Shown: positions 10,237-20,879 of the stretch, piece by piece
Position numbering within the stretch: the first letter of the stretch is position 1
How the letters are laid out: every line of letters starts with the position of its first letter
Assembly: GCA_030710605.1 (NCBI GenBank)
Contig: CP092863.1
Coordinates: forward strand, 139,203,882-139,267,881
DNA: 64,000 nucleotides
Source of the DNA: Cordylochernes scorpioides
Taxonomy: Eukaryota > Arthropoda > Arachnida > Pseudoscorpiones > Chernetidae
Direction: 5' to 3'
Notes under the pieces: generated by a model
Databases searched by the model: none
The model's input: only the letters and a program-made list of their open reading frames with translations
Told to the model about the DNA's origin: nothing
Made by a program: the position numbers and the translations under genes

Positions 10237-10713
10237 ATGGAAATTAACCCAGACACCAGCAAACCAAAAGGCAATGACAAACCAAGAGGGAAGAAACTGG
10301 CAACGAGCGGAAAGAGACTGACAACGAACAAAGCGACAAGACACCCCCTTGCGACGGTAATTTTAGAACTGACCGCCGCGCTACAAGGGCCAAGATCCAC
10401 GCAACTGGAAGCGGTCTTCCGGAGCGCCACCCTCGGGACAACCGCCGCCCGCACCGCCGGTACGTGTCCGAACAACCTGACACCCACCGAGGAATCGCCA
10501 TCCGCCATGCCGTACCCGTGCACCCGGAAGCAACCCACGCGACACGGACCCAGTGTACCGACAACGCGATCCACTCGAATGGAAGCAGTACAAATGACTA
10601 GATTTCCCTTTCAATCGCGCGGACAGTGCAAAAGGTCCCGATCCGGTCCAACAGATATTCCAAGCCAGCCACACCAAGCCGAAGACGCCACAATGGAGAC
10701 TTTTCGAGACTAA
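10237..10713 (+). CDS. Short gag-like ORF of the LTR element
   Basis: The 158-codon ORF starts shortly after the 5' LTR and is rich in Lys, Arg, Thr and Pro. There is no zinc knuckle (CX2CX4HX4C) and no recognisable capsid domain, so it is much shorter than a usual Gypsy gag and probably an internally deleted remnant. The next ORF is in another frame, and its frame is already open upstream of this stop, which fits a former gag-pol frameshift. The assignment rests on position only. Confidence 0.5.
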   Translation: MEINPDTSKPKGNDKPRGKKLATSGKRLTTNKATRHPLATVILELTAALQGPRSTQLEAVFRSATLGTTAARTAGTCPNNLTPTEESPSAMPYPCTRKQPTRHGPSVPTTRSTRMEAVQMTRFPFQSRGQCKRSRSGPTDIPSQPHQAEDATMETFRD

Positions 10714-10750
10714 GGTAGGCAATCCACCCAATGACACCATCAAATTAACT

Positions 10751-13084
10751 TTGGACTTGTATCTGACCCAGGACCTACCATGTACCTTTCTCATTGAACC
10801 AGACGCAGGTTCGAACATATTGCCGTATCATTTATACAATAGATTAAAAGCACAACTTCCCAATTTAAGTATTAAAAAACCTTCCCTTGATCTATCCACC
10901 CTAAATAGTTTTACGAAAATAATAGGACATTTAACTTTCCCTCTGACAATAGGCCAAATAACCCGTAGAGAGAACTTCCACGTGGTAAATGCATCCTTGC
11001 CATTTGGAGTTCTTACCTTAAAAACCCTTTATCAATATAAATTAAAACTAAATTATAATCGCGGCACTATTTTCCAACTTGGCGTCCCATTGTCTAATAC
11101 TATCTACCACTTTAAACATGTATCAAATGAATGCAAGCACGGGCTAGGCCAAAACCTGTCCCAAAGGACTCGCACAGCACCCAAAGCTTTCACACATGGA
11201 AAACCTTGCCTGCATTCATTGCCCAAACCCCAAATATTTACATGCCACCATTATAATCTCACACCACACAACTTTTCACTCAACCCAATTACCAGTACTA
11301 TATGCCCACAACATGTAAAACCACCACGACTCCAACCTACAATTCCAATAATGCCCAAAAAAGTGTCCGTACACCGACACAGCTCACCCACTTACCACAC
11401 AAAATCCACACATGACCATACTTCGCAACGCCATAAACACGCAAATGTACCTCACAACACGCGCACCCATACGTCGTCACACAACGGTAACACACACAAT
11501 CCGCACAACACACGCAACACGCACGCCAAAAGACAACAACAACGACAAACAAGCGCATGCACAACCGTTAAGAATAATACAATCATCCCGTCTACACAAA
11601 ACATAGAAAAAATTCACGCCACCAAACAACCACACAATCGAAAAGCCTTGCGATCTTTCCTAAAAGCTGTGAACGCCTATAAAGAGTTCATTCCGGACCA
11701 CGCCCGCTTGCGGACGCCACTTATCAACCTTCTAAAAAAGGATATCATGTGGGTCTGGGATGACGAATGCCAGAAAGCGTTCACTAACCTGAAAGAAAAC
11801 CTTACCACACACCCCACATTACACCTTTACCAGGAAGGTCTGCCATGCCAGGTGTACTGTAACACCTCAACATTCAGCATTACAGGCGTTCTTAAACAAG
11901 TCTACCCTGATGGGAAGACATACACCGTTCAACATTTCAGCCGATCTCTACGTAGTCACGAGCGAAATTATTCAGACTTGGAACTACAATGCCTAGCCAT
12001 TGTGGAAAGTGTGGATAATTTCCGCACCTGTCTAAATGGCAGAAAGTTTACAATATTTTCTGACCATCCCGCATTGCAGTGGTTGAAAGAGATCAAAGCT
12101 CCGTCAGGCAGATTGTTTCGATGGAGGTTAAGATTGTCAAGATACGAATATGAGGTCCGTAGCATAAATGGAGTACAACAATATGAAACGGGCATTGGAA
12201 CTCGTATCCCATTTTGTGGCTTTCTAGATGCGCCACTCATACAGAGCCAACAGTCTTCTCCACCGGGAAAATCTCGCGTGACTATAGATCACAATAAACT
12301 GCGCACCGTCTCCCGAAAAGGAGTACTTAAAACTATAGTCCCAAGTTCACTTACAACCAGACTCCTTAAGTCCGTACACACTCAACACCACCATCCAAAC
12401 ATCTCCAAGATGACGAGGCTCATCTCAGCACAATATTTTTGGCAGAACATGACACAAGACATCGCAAAACAGGTAAAAACCTGCCCCACCTGCCGATTCG
12501 CTAGAAGAATCGATGAATACAACCAACCTTCACGTAAAAATACCGACACAGGCACCAAAACAAAACAAGATTCGTATATAAAGCACAGCGTACACACAAC
12601 ACAAACAATGTCAAATTTACCACATCCACGTCAGAGAAACGATCACACACCTCAACCTAAACCAATTACCGCCGACATATCTCTAATAAAACCATTGACG
12701 ATCAAACAGGAGAACTGTAAACCTGACAATCAGCTCAATCATATCACACCACCCCCTAAAGATATCAAACAGGAGAACTGCGAACCTACCAATCATTCAA
12801 ATTCTACAATTCATAAGGTTCAAGCCAATATTTCAGAGTCCCCAGTTACAAAATTGTGGACGAACATGGGACAATATCCTATCTTTCATCTGATTTTTAT
12901 CCTTTGTTTATTAGTTCTACCGTACAACTGTATTCCACTTTTATTCATTAAGTACTTGTTTATCTATGCTATGCCCGATCAGAAAATCTTCGAACTACAA
13001 GAGGTAGTTTTTAATTTTGGACAAACATTAGGAAACATCTTTGCAGAAAATCTAAATAAACTCCGAAAAGATAGCAGTAACTGA
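10751..13084 (+). CDS. Pol-like polyprotein lacking RT palm and integrase core
   Basis: 777 codons, continuous. Residues 1-110 resemble a retropepsin, with DAGS near residue 18 in place of DTG/DSG. Residues about 200-295 are His/Thr/Asn-rich low complexity. Residues about 297-345 match the RT C-terminus (RSFLKAVNAYKEFIPDHARL). About 345-475 is an RNase H domain (RSHERNYSDLELQCLA, FSDHPALQWL), but the first catalytic Asp is Asn371 in YCNTS. About 540-582 is the integrase H2C2 zinc finger (ending KTCPTC). The YxDD palm and the DDE core are missing. Residues about 712-740 form a hydrophobic, membrane-like segment. The first codon is not ATG, and the frame extends further upstream. Confidence 0.85.
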   Translation: MDLYLTQDLPCTFLIEPDAGSNILPYHLYNRLKAQLPNLSIKKPSLDLSTLNSFTKIIGHLTFPLTIGQITRRENFHVVNASLPFGVLTLKTLYQYKLKLNYNRGTIFQLGVPLSNTIYHFKHVSNECKHGLGQNLSQRTRTAPKAFTHGKPCLHSLPKPQIFTCHHYNLTPHNFSLNPITSTICPQHVKPPRLQPTIPIMPKKVSVHRHSSPTYHTKSTHDHTSQRHKHANVPHNTRTHTSSHNGNTHNPHNTRNTHAKRQQQRQTSACTTVKNNTIIPSTQNIEKIHATKQPHNRKALRSFLKAVNAYKEFIPDHARLRTPLINLLKKDIMWVWDDECQKAFTNLKENLTTHPTLHLYQEGLPCQVYCNTSTFSITGVLKQVYPDGKTYTVQHFSRSLRSHERNYSDLELQCLAIVESVDNFRTCLNGRKFTIFSDHPALQWLKEIKAPSGRLFRWRLRLSRYEYEVRSINGVQQYETGIGTRIPFCGFLDAPLIQSQQSSPPGKSRVTIDHNKLRTVSRKGVLKTIVPSSLTTRLLKSVHTQHHHPNISKMTRLISAQYFWQNMTQDIAKQVKTCPTCRFARRIDEYNQPSRKNTDTGTKTKQDSYIKHSVHTTQTMSNLPHPRQRNDHTPQPKPITADISLIKPLTIKQENCKPDNQLNHITPPPKDIKQENCEPTNHSNSTIHKVQANISESPVTKLWTNMGQYPIFHLIFILCLLVLPYNCIPLLFIKYLFIYAMPDQKIFELQEVVFNFGQTLGNIFAENLNKLRKDSSN

Positions 13085-14838
13085 AAGATAACCAACCGAT
13101 GTCGGAGAAGCCGTACCCCAAAAACAAGCCCCGAGCCGCACCAAAAATAAATAGACGGCAGGAAACGAGAATTTGAGACACCACGACGGAAGTGTAGTTC
13201 GCAGCGATAAATTCGGCCTCTGTAAACAAAGCGGAGCGCCCTCGTCCGATCTCCAATTTCATTCCCTCTCGTTTGCCCGACACACCCCACTTCCGTATCT
13301 CTAATTACAATGAGAAGATCCCCTATTGAGGTCAACTGGGAACCTCGCTATGCCACCGATTTTGATTCCAGTTCGAGTCTACATATCGATTTTTACCAAC
13401 CAACTCCACATCCACGAGACAACACATAGAACTAACTCACACATTTCTTACACAACAGACTTCTAACATTTTTTTCACAACACACACACAAAGACAAAAA
13501 ATTACACATAAAGGTTATATAGATTTCCATGTCTCCTGTACACACAGCATAAACGCACTTGAGGACTAGAATCACGTTTTTCACCTAAGTGTCACTACAG
13601 ATGAGACAAAAAATTTATAGGGCATAATTGAGCAAGTAAAACATTTATAGGGCAAAATAGAGCAACCAATACATGTAGATCAGGGCATGTAGATACCATA
13701 GGGTTCAAACCAATACACCTTATTTTTCATATCAATCATTTTCATTATTTTCTCTCAATAAAAAATATAAATGTTTAATCAATTTAGCAATTTATTCAAC
13801 TTATTATCAATTTTAATCATTAACTATCATTTTATTTACCAATTAGCTTATATTATCATTTTCACTTATCAATTATCATTCTATTTACCACTTGACTTAT
13901 ATTGCCACAACTCAATTATCAACGAAAACCCACTGGTTTTCGATTAAACTAAAAACATTAAATCACCCTTTGTTGTTGAAACCTTTTTATTTTTCATTTT
14001 TTTTCAAACGCTCAACTTTGATTTCGTTCAACTCTTATTTTTATTTTTATTTTGATTTCTCAAAAGACCTTATGAAATTTCCTCGAATTCCTTTCCAAAA
14101 TTCAAGCAAAAAAAGTAATTAGGCATTTTTCCTTTTTTTTTTCACCATTCAACCAAGCACTCAACTTTGATTTCGCTCAAAAAAATCTTATTTTATTTTT
14201 ATTTTTGATTTCTCAAAAGACCTAATAAAATTCCTTCGATTTCATTCCCAATTTCGAGCTAGAATATGGTTAGGCATTCTTCTTTTTTTTTCTCACCATT
14301 CAACCAAACACATTCAATTTTGATTTCATTCAACTTCTTATTTCATTTTGTTTTGATTTCAAAGCACCTTATGAAATTTCCTCGATTCCTTTTTCTCAGA
14401 ATTCGAGCAAAAAAGTAACTAAGCAGTTGTCTTTGTCACCATGCAACAAAATATTTTTCTTTTTCAACCAAACACATTCAATTTTGATTTCATTCAACTA
14501 TTTTTATATTATTTTTATTTGATTTCAAAAGCCTTAATAGAACTCCCTCGATATCATTTCTTATCTCGAGTAGAATTCGTTTAGGCGCATTTTTTTTGTT
14601 TTACCCACTATGTACCATAACCTTCATTGATTTCTTACAATTAAAAAATTTTTTTGATTTCTATTAATTATACTCAACCTATATCATCAACCCCATTCTA
14701 TCTTACTTATGTCACCAGCAATGCTTGTATATAGCCCCTCAATACCTACAACTAATTTTCCCACAAAATTATTTTTCATTTTACAGAATTCTCTCAGGCT
14801 AACCCCTTCTTGAATTCTTCACATGTAGGGGGCGCATC
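13085..14838 (+). other. 3' noncoding region of the LTR element with degenerate repeats
   Basis: AT-rich sequence without a credible ORF. From about 13,990 to 14,600 a unit of roughly 150-165 bp recurs four times with drift, marked by CAACTTTGATTTCG-like and GACCTTATGAAATTTCCTCG blocks. The last bases before the 3' LTR include a G-rich stretch that may serve as polypurine tract. Confidence 0.7.
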
Positions 14839-15720
14839 TGTCATAATTTGTATATAATTAAATGCAACCCCGACCCACTATGTATGTACCATGTATGATT
14901 TTCGAAGACTTAATAAAGAACAAGGTAACTGGAGGGAAGCAAGTAGCATTAAGATATAGGAAGTAGACCTAAAGCTGGCACGACTATTCTGGGCACCCCT
15001 GTGTCAATATTGCAGGGGCAGAAACCGGACGTCTCTAGTGACCAGAAGTTATAAATGTTAAAGCTAACACCCAATATTTCCGGCAAAGACAGGACGTATC
15101 CAATATCCACAGAAGTTATATTAGTATAGAGACATCCCATACTTCCGACCCAAGATAGGACGTATTTGATAACACGGAAGTAAATAAAGTCAAAATAGCA
15201 CTCGACACTTCCTATCAAGCAGACCACAGCTTTCATCAAGGAAAGCCGCGGGCCAATCAAAAGATAGCATCTAAATAGGTCAACCAATAGGGAAAAAGCA
15301 TGTGATCATCTCTCTACCAATCAGAGAGAAACGGAGTCTTGGTGTTAAATCGAAAGGCAAGGATGGTCAGTTAGGTTTTCGCTCTCATAGGAACAACACC
15401 TGCAGTAGCGACTTGGCTCCCACCGAGTTCGGATCAACCTTCGACTTGCTCCCACCAAGGTAACATCTGTTCTAGAGATCTCTCTCTCAGCTCAGCTCAT
15501 AGCTATGTCAATCACCGCCATGTGATCAGATAAGGAACAATCAAACCCGCTCCTTCTCAAACCTTCTTCCCTCCAATCCAGTTGCCTTTTATTTTCAAAA
15601 CAATCACGTGTCCTGATTATTCCTAACTGTATGCTGCAACTTCCACTCAAACGACTGCGCTTCAATCAAATATCACCATTCGCATCCAACAACAAGAAAT
15701 TCCGCAACGATATTGCCACA
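14839..15720 (+). repeat. 3' LTR
   Basis: 882 bp, TG...CA, matching the 5' LTR. It is followed directly by TACA, the right target-site duplication, then a TATATA-rich flank. Confidence 0.95.
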
Positions 15721-15834
15721 TACACATATATATATATATGTATATATAGATAAAGATGTATGCATGAACGAAAGCGTTACATATATATGTACTTAAAGAG
15801 GTAGGCATGCATGAAAGCTAAAGATCTGAATTAA

Positions 15835-16020
15835 TTTTTTTGAAAGGAAAATTATCCCTGGAAGCCTGATGTTTTCACTTTACTATGAAAATTGTTATAT
15901 GAATCGTCATGCCATACTTTATTTACATATTTACATTACCTACCTACATTTACCTAAGATCAATTCTACAAATCTGCATAGCACAGTATTTATACAAAGA
16001 AAGTAAAAAATGGTTGTTTT
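15835..16020 (+). repeat. Dispersed repeat related to the hammerhead arms
   Basis: It contains AAAATTATCCCTGGAAGC, shared with about 705-740 (inverted) and near 46,420. It is followed by a stretch with ATTACCTACCTACATTTACC that recurs inverted at about 46,740-46,870. No coding potential. Confidence 0.45.
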
Positions 16021-16030
16021 TTGTTATATG

Positions 16031-16826
16031 TACTCATGGAAAAAAACTTAAGGAAGTGGAAAGTCTTTGATGTCACCGGTCGTCTATTATTTTGAAGGAG
16101 ACAGAGGTAATTTTGTTTACACTTGTTTATCTCGTGTGTCTTCAATAAAGGTCACTGTAATATCAGAGTTATTATCTGAATCCCGATATACATGTTAAAA
16201 GGTACAACTTCCTTAAGTTTTGTCCATGAGTGTATAAACACTTAGTTATCTCGTGTGTCTTCAATAAATGTCACTGTAATATATTTCAGAGTTATTATCT
16301 GAATCCCGATATACATGTTAAAAGGTACAACTTCCTTAAGTTTTGTCCATGAGTGTATACACACTTGGTTATCTCGTGTGTCTTCAATAAAGGTCACTGT
16401 AATATCTGTCACAGTTATTGTCTGAATCCCGAAATGGCATGCTAAAAGGTACAACTTCCTTAAGTTTTGTCCATGAGTGTATACATACTTGGTTATCTCG
16501 TGTGTCTTCAATAAAGATCACTGTAATATCTTTCAGAGTCATTGTCTGAATCCCAATATACATGCTAAAAGGTACAACTTCCTTAAGTTTTGTTCACATT
16601 TGGTTATCTCGTGTGTCTTCAATAAAGGTCACTGTAATATCTTTCAGAGTCATTGTCTGAATCCCAATATACATGCTAAAAGGTACAACTTCCTTAGGTT
16701 TTGTTCACATTTGGTTATCTCGTGTGTCTTCAATAAAGGTCACTGTAATATCTTTCAGAGTTATTGTCTGAATCCCAATATACATGCTAAAAGGTACAAC
16801 TTTCTTAAGTTTAGTCTATGAATGTA
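16031..16826 (+). mobile_element. M1 MITE with 6-unit internal array
   Basis: It opens with TACTCATGGAAAAAAACTTA and ends with TTAGTCTATGAATGTA. Six interior units lie between. Units 1-3 are joined by a complete end (TTTTGTCCATGAGTGTATA) with a period of about 120-125 bp. Units 4-6 are joined by TTTTGTTCACATTTGG with a period of 111 bp. Both junction types in one element suggest two steps of expansion. The 37-residue repeat ORF is a by-product of 111 being a multiple of three. Confidence 0.85.
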
Positions 16827-16974
16827 TCTATAATCCATGGAGAGATCCTATTTGACTAAAATCTAATCATATTTTCGATAAGAATCATACCATTGATATT
16901 GGATTAAATATAAATAAAACTTTTATTTTTAAAAATTTCCGCAGTAAAAAAAAAAGACAAAGTTCTTGTATATG

Positions 16975-17135
16975 TGTCAGCACCAGAGCGGAGGACGGTT
17001 AAGACGACATAGCTTATAAAAAGTTCCCACTGTCACGCTACGTCAAGGTCTTGTGACCAGACCTCTCGAAGAGGACAACGCCTTTTATTGTCCGGAGCTC
17101 AAACACTCCACAGGAACTCTGTGATTTAATCTCAC
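16975..17135 (-). other. Anonymous unique-looking segment
   Basis: Less AT-rich than its surroundings. The minus strand is open for about 33 codons with residues such as GVFELRTIKGVVLFERSGHK before a stop. No family is recognised and splice signals are unconvincing. Confidence 0.2.
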
Positions 17136-17224
17136 ACATTTATACCGGTAATGTAATCATTGATATTTACCGCTCTCTTTTTTGTCGTTTCTTTGGCTTC
17201 TTTTCAAGGATATTTGATCTCTTT

Positions 17225-17600
17225 AGAAAGAGAATAATTAACACAAAGCAATAACGCACCATCTATACATATAAAATGAAAGGATTCAAGCATAATTGTT
17301 TCTTTTATACATAATACAAACTTCTACTGTCCTTACTGCGATTTAAAAAAATATATTGGGAGGGCTTGACTCATCAGTGGTGAACCCTCCCAGCGGTTTC
17401 GTCAATTTAATCCACCAGACCGCTTCTCAGAGCTCTAATACTGTATTGAACGATTCTGCTTATATACGCAACACTGAAGGATGGAATCTCAGAAATGGTT
17501 TTCAAGAAAACTATGGACATAAGCTTATAGGACAGTAGAATTACATTCAAATATTTGCATCGAGCAATGCTCTTCGTGCTTTTAAATCCTTTCATTTTAT
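17225..17600 (+). repeat. GGGAGGG foldback-family copy, long form
   Basis: Blocks in order: ACACAAAGCAATAACGC, TGTTTCTTTTATACATAATA, CTTCTACTGTCCTTACTGCG, ATTGGGAGGGCTTGACTC, CCTCCCAGCGGTTTCG, CACTGAAGGATGGAATCTCA, and TTTGCATCGAGCAATGCTC. This order defines the forward direction of the family. The 60-residue ORF seen here recurs in other copies and is not a gene. Confidence 0.7.
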
Positions 17601-17647
17601 ATGTAAAGAGATAAATATAGTTTTAAATTAAATGGTAAAATTTATTA

Positions 17648-17935
17648 AAGGTTGTCCTAAAAGTTCGTAAACACATTATGATTTATATTTTTTCAAGTGT
17701 TTAGAAACTTTTGGGACAACCTTAGTAATATAGGTAACCTTGGTAAAATTTATAACAGAATTCGTATAGAAGAATGATTAAATATCTGATGTTCTATATC
17801 AAGGATGACCAATCAGCAGGTGGGACAAGTTTCAGAATTTCAAGGTTGTTCCCAAATGTTCATAAACACTTGCAAAATATAAATCTTTATCATAATATGT
17901 TTAGGAAATTTTAGGAAAACCTTATATATTAAAAA
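17648..17935. mobile_element. Two tiny mariner-type MITEs
   Basis: 17,648-17,733 begins AAGGTTGTCCTAAAAGTTCG and ends with the inverted TTTTGGGACAACCTT. About 17,842-17,928 is a more decayed copy (AAGGTTGTTCCCAAATGTTC ... GGAAAACCTTA). The termini match those of the larger element at 63.52 kb. Confidence 0.65.
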
Positions 17936-18096
17936 GGAAAATGTTGGATATAAATAATGAAAATTATATCCCTCCCTTCCCCTGCTCACTCTCAGTTCTA
18001 ATTTCGTTTGTTAAAGAGCGAGAACTCGAAAGCTCGCGGTATTTTTGTGATAACGAAACTTTTTGCATAAGGTTTTTAAATACTTTTTATAAAGGT

Positions 18097-18950
18097 ACTA
18101 GACGAATGACCCGGGCAACGCCCGGATTTTACCCGATTAAATGTTTTATTCAAACACTATTTGTTACAATTATAAATTTGGCGGCGTGGATGCCACTCTT
18201 GTGAAACGTCCCGTCCAAACTTTACATGTACATTAGGTCAGCTGATATTACCTCCCATCTTCACCGCTAGAGGCGCTGCTCGCGAGCTAATTAGAATAAT
18301 TTGAATATATAGTTTTAATAATTGATTTATATATTTTTTAAAATAGCCTATCGTCTTCCCCGTATTTTTTTACCTATGTATGGAAATTTTGGTTTGAATT
18401 ATTGAACTACTGCGAATTTGTATACAGGACATACAAACAAACATACAAACATTCATTTATATATATACTAGCGGATGTGTACCCGGCTTCGCCCGGGTTT
18501 TATCCGAGTGAAAGTTTGCCTAACGAATATTATATATTATGAAGTATAATAAACAATGCTAAAGATTAGTTTTAATTATTAATAAAGATTGTGTGTGAAT
18601 ATGTGAGAAAGATATAATATCGTTGTTGTTTTCTTGGCCGACTGTTTTACATATGGTGTTATCTTAAAATTGCTTGTTTTGAATATTTTTTTAGATTGAG
18701 TTGAATGAATTGCTGATTTTTTTTTTTGTATTTATATATAAATGAAATTAACTCTGTTGAATTTTTTTTTTGTATTTTATCGATAACAGCAAAGTTATGT
18801 ATTTTAAAGTTAGGAAAAATATTTTGATGTTAAGCAAAACCTGCTCCATCTCGTTTTACATAAATGTTGAAAATTTGGTCGAAATTGATGCATTGTAACG
18901 AAAGTTTTTAGCGAACACCACTTATGAAATTTCCATTTATATAGAAGACT
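18097..18950 (+). mobile_element. Two CCCGG-head RTE-like elements in tandem
   Basis: The first starts near 18,097 (ACTAGACGAATGACCCGGGC) and ends in an ACATACAAACAAACA tail with TATATATA near 18,465. The second starts at about 18,469 (ACTAGCGGATGTGTACCC) and runs to about 18,950. Internal sequence with GATAACAGCAAAGTTA and CTGCTCCATCTCGTTTTAC recurs at 19.88-20.04 kb. Confidence 0.55.
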
Positions 18951-20065
18951 AGCGGATGTGCCCGGCTTCGCCCGGGTTTTATCCGAGTAAAGGTTTGTCT
19001 AGCGAACATTTGTTAAAACAATTCTCTAAAAACTTATTTAAAAAAAAAAGATATATTTTGATAATTTGAAACTCGTAAATTTGAATCTCTCGATAAAGTG
19101 AACATTTTTTCCCGGTCCCTGTGTGCCGTGTCATCCTGAATTTTGTCTTTCCTAATTTTCTACATTAGAAAATCATAGTTTTATCTAGTGAACATTTTTT
19201 CCCGTGTCACATTGCCGTGTCACATTGCCTTTATTCTTCATTGTTGGCTTTTTATATTATATTTACTCTTCATTGTTGGCTTTTTATCTTAAATTTATTC
19301 TTCATTGTTGGCTTTTTATATTACATTTACTCTTTATTGTTGGCTTTTTATCTTACATTCATTTTTCATTGTTGGCTTTTTATATCATATTTACTCTTCA
19401 TTGTTGGCTTTTTATATTATATTCTGACCAAAATCTATCTGTGAACTTCACACAGTGAACTTCACACAGACAGAATAAGGCAATTATATAAGTAGATTTA
19501 CTCTTCTTTGTTGGCTTTTTATCTTACATTCATTCTTCATTGTTGGCTTTTTATATTACATTTACTATTCATTGTTGGCTTTTTATCTTATATTCACTCT
19601 TCATTGTTGGCTTTTTATCTTACATTCATTCTTCATTGTTGGCTTTTTATATTACATTCACTCTTCATTGTTGCCTTTTTATCTTACATTCATTCTTCAT
19701 TGTTGGCTTTTTATATTACATTTACTCTTCATTGTTGGCTTTTTATCTTACATTCACTCTTCATTGTTGGTTTTTATATTATATTTTTAGATTGAGATTA
19801 TTAGCTAGTATGTAAAAATATTAACTCTGTTGAAATTTAATTTTGTATTTATATATAAATAAAATTAACTCTGTTGATTTTTTGTATTTAATCGATAACA
19901 GCGAAGTTACGCATGTTAATGTTAGGGAAAAATATTTTGATGTTAAGCAAAACCTGCTCCATCTCGTTTTACATAAATGTTGAAAATTTGGTCGAAATTG
20001 ATGCATTGTAACGAAAGTTTTTAGTGATGTCCTCTTATGAAATTTGCATTTTATTAATATAGATA
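18951..20065 (+). mobile_element. CCCGG-head element interrupted by a 32-bp minisatellite
   Basis: It starts ACTAGCGGATGTGCCCGGCT, continues with the AATCTCTCGATAAAGTGA block shared with 2.57 kb, is interrupted by a minisatellite, and resumes with the 3' body (CTGCTCCATCTCGTTTTAC) to a TTAATATAGATAGATA tail. Confidence 0.55.
19230..19790 (+). repeat. 32-bp minisatellite
   Basis: Units contain TTCATTGTTGGCTTTTTAT followed by a variable ATTACATTTACTC-like part. The spacing between successive GTTGGC blocks is 32 bp. About six units (19,230-19,425) and nine units (19,500-19,790) are split by an 80-bp segment with an ACTTCACACAG duplication. Since 32 is not a multiple of three, all three forward frames carry similar spurious ORFs. 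Confidence 0.9.
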
Positions 20066-20289
20066 GATATCGCAATTTTCTTATATCTGAATATAGAGAG
20101 TAATAATCCTATTTATAATTTTTGCCTTTCCTTGCATCCAATTGTAGTCATCCTTTTCTTAGAACAAATTTGTTTACATAGATAAAGAAGAAATATTTTG
20201 TATAATAATCATTTATTTCACTAAGAAAAGTTATAATTATGTAAATATTTAAGTGTGTATATATATATATTATCTTCTAGCTTCTTGGA

Positions 20290-20345
20290 AAGTAGCCTGT
20301 TGAGGGACGTCAGAGTCCGAAAGCTTGCTGAATTTACAGCACAAA
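20290..20345 (+). ncRNA. Degenerate hammerhead-like hairpin (class 2)
   Basis: Order: CTGTTGA, a GGAC/GTCC stem, GAAA and the palindrome AGCT, flanked by AGC/GCT. The architecture is hammerhead-like, but the core has U instead of A at position 6. Related sequences lie at 20,545-20,592 (minus), 20,766, 32.30 and 32.35 kb, 42.41, 46.36 and 53.15 kb. Activity is doubtful. Confidence 0.35.
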
Positions 20346-20544
20346 TAAAAGAAACACGTCACCGTTAACTTTTATTCCTTCTTCAAGATGATGTCTGGTG
20401 ATTCCTTCTCTTGTAATCCTATATAGATATTGATTATAAAATGCAAAGAACAATATGTTTTTTTTTGTTGTTAATATAATCCCTTCGGTATAATTATTAA
20501 TAAAAGACAATTCGCTGAGGGAAAAGTTTATTTTATGTATATCG

Positions 20545-20600
20545 GCAATACAAGCTTTCGGGTTCAACAGCCCTTCGACAGGTATAACTACGTTACTGAG
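20545..20600 (-). ncRNA. Degenerate hammerhead-like hairpin (class 2)
   Basis: Minus strand: ATAC, CTGTCGA, a GGG/CCC stem, GAAA, AGCT, GTAT. Stem I is four pairs. A half copy (CCCGAAAGCTTGTATTGCCG) lies on the plus strand at about 20,768 and runs into an M1 fragment near 20,805-20,860. Confidence 0.35.
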
Positions 20601-20879
20601 GTTTATCGAATCTAATCCATATATATACATACAAAGAAGCAGGAAATATAAGACAGATATGCTAAAAAAACTGATTTACATAGTACAAAAATAAAAATAA
20701 AAAATAAATTATTGGTTAATGCTAATTTTCTATTAAGGTTATGCGATTACAGTAAATTACAAATTTGAGCCCGAAAGCTTGTATTGCCGATATACATAAA
20801 ACAATCCCGATATACATGCTAAAAGGTACAACTTCCTTAAGTTTTGTCTATGAGTGTATTTTATATAAATATACAACAG

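Larger units (their letters stand above)
9280..15720 (+). mobile_element. Complete Ty3/Gypsy-type LTR retrotransposon, RT-deleted
   Basis: The 6,441-bp element has 882-bp LTRs starting TG and ending CA, flanked by the 4-bp duplication TACA (9,276-9,279 and 15,721-15,724). The LTRs appear identical by eye, which implies a very recent insertion. The interior holds a short gag-like ORF, a 777-codon ORF with protease, RNase H and integrase zinc-finger regions, and 1.75 kb of AT-rich noncoding DNA. The RT palm and integrase catalytic core are absent, so it must have been mobilised in trans. No canonical primer site starting TGG follows the 5' LTR. A short G-rich tract (AGGGGGCG) lies near the 3' LTR. 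Confidence 0.93.

Noticed and set aside
10237..10713. Functional gag with nucleocapsid
   Set aside because: No zinc knuckle or capsid motif; annotated only as gag-like by position.
17356..17538. Recurrent 60-residue ORF in GGGAGGG elements as a conserved protein
   Set aside because: It appears in several copies only because the DNA is repeated; reading frames break in most copies.
19204..19815. Hydrophobic Leu/Phe-rich ORFs as membrane proteins
   Set aside because: All three forward frames of a 32-bp minisatellite give similar hydrophobic translations; this is a composition effect.
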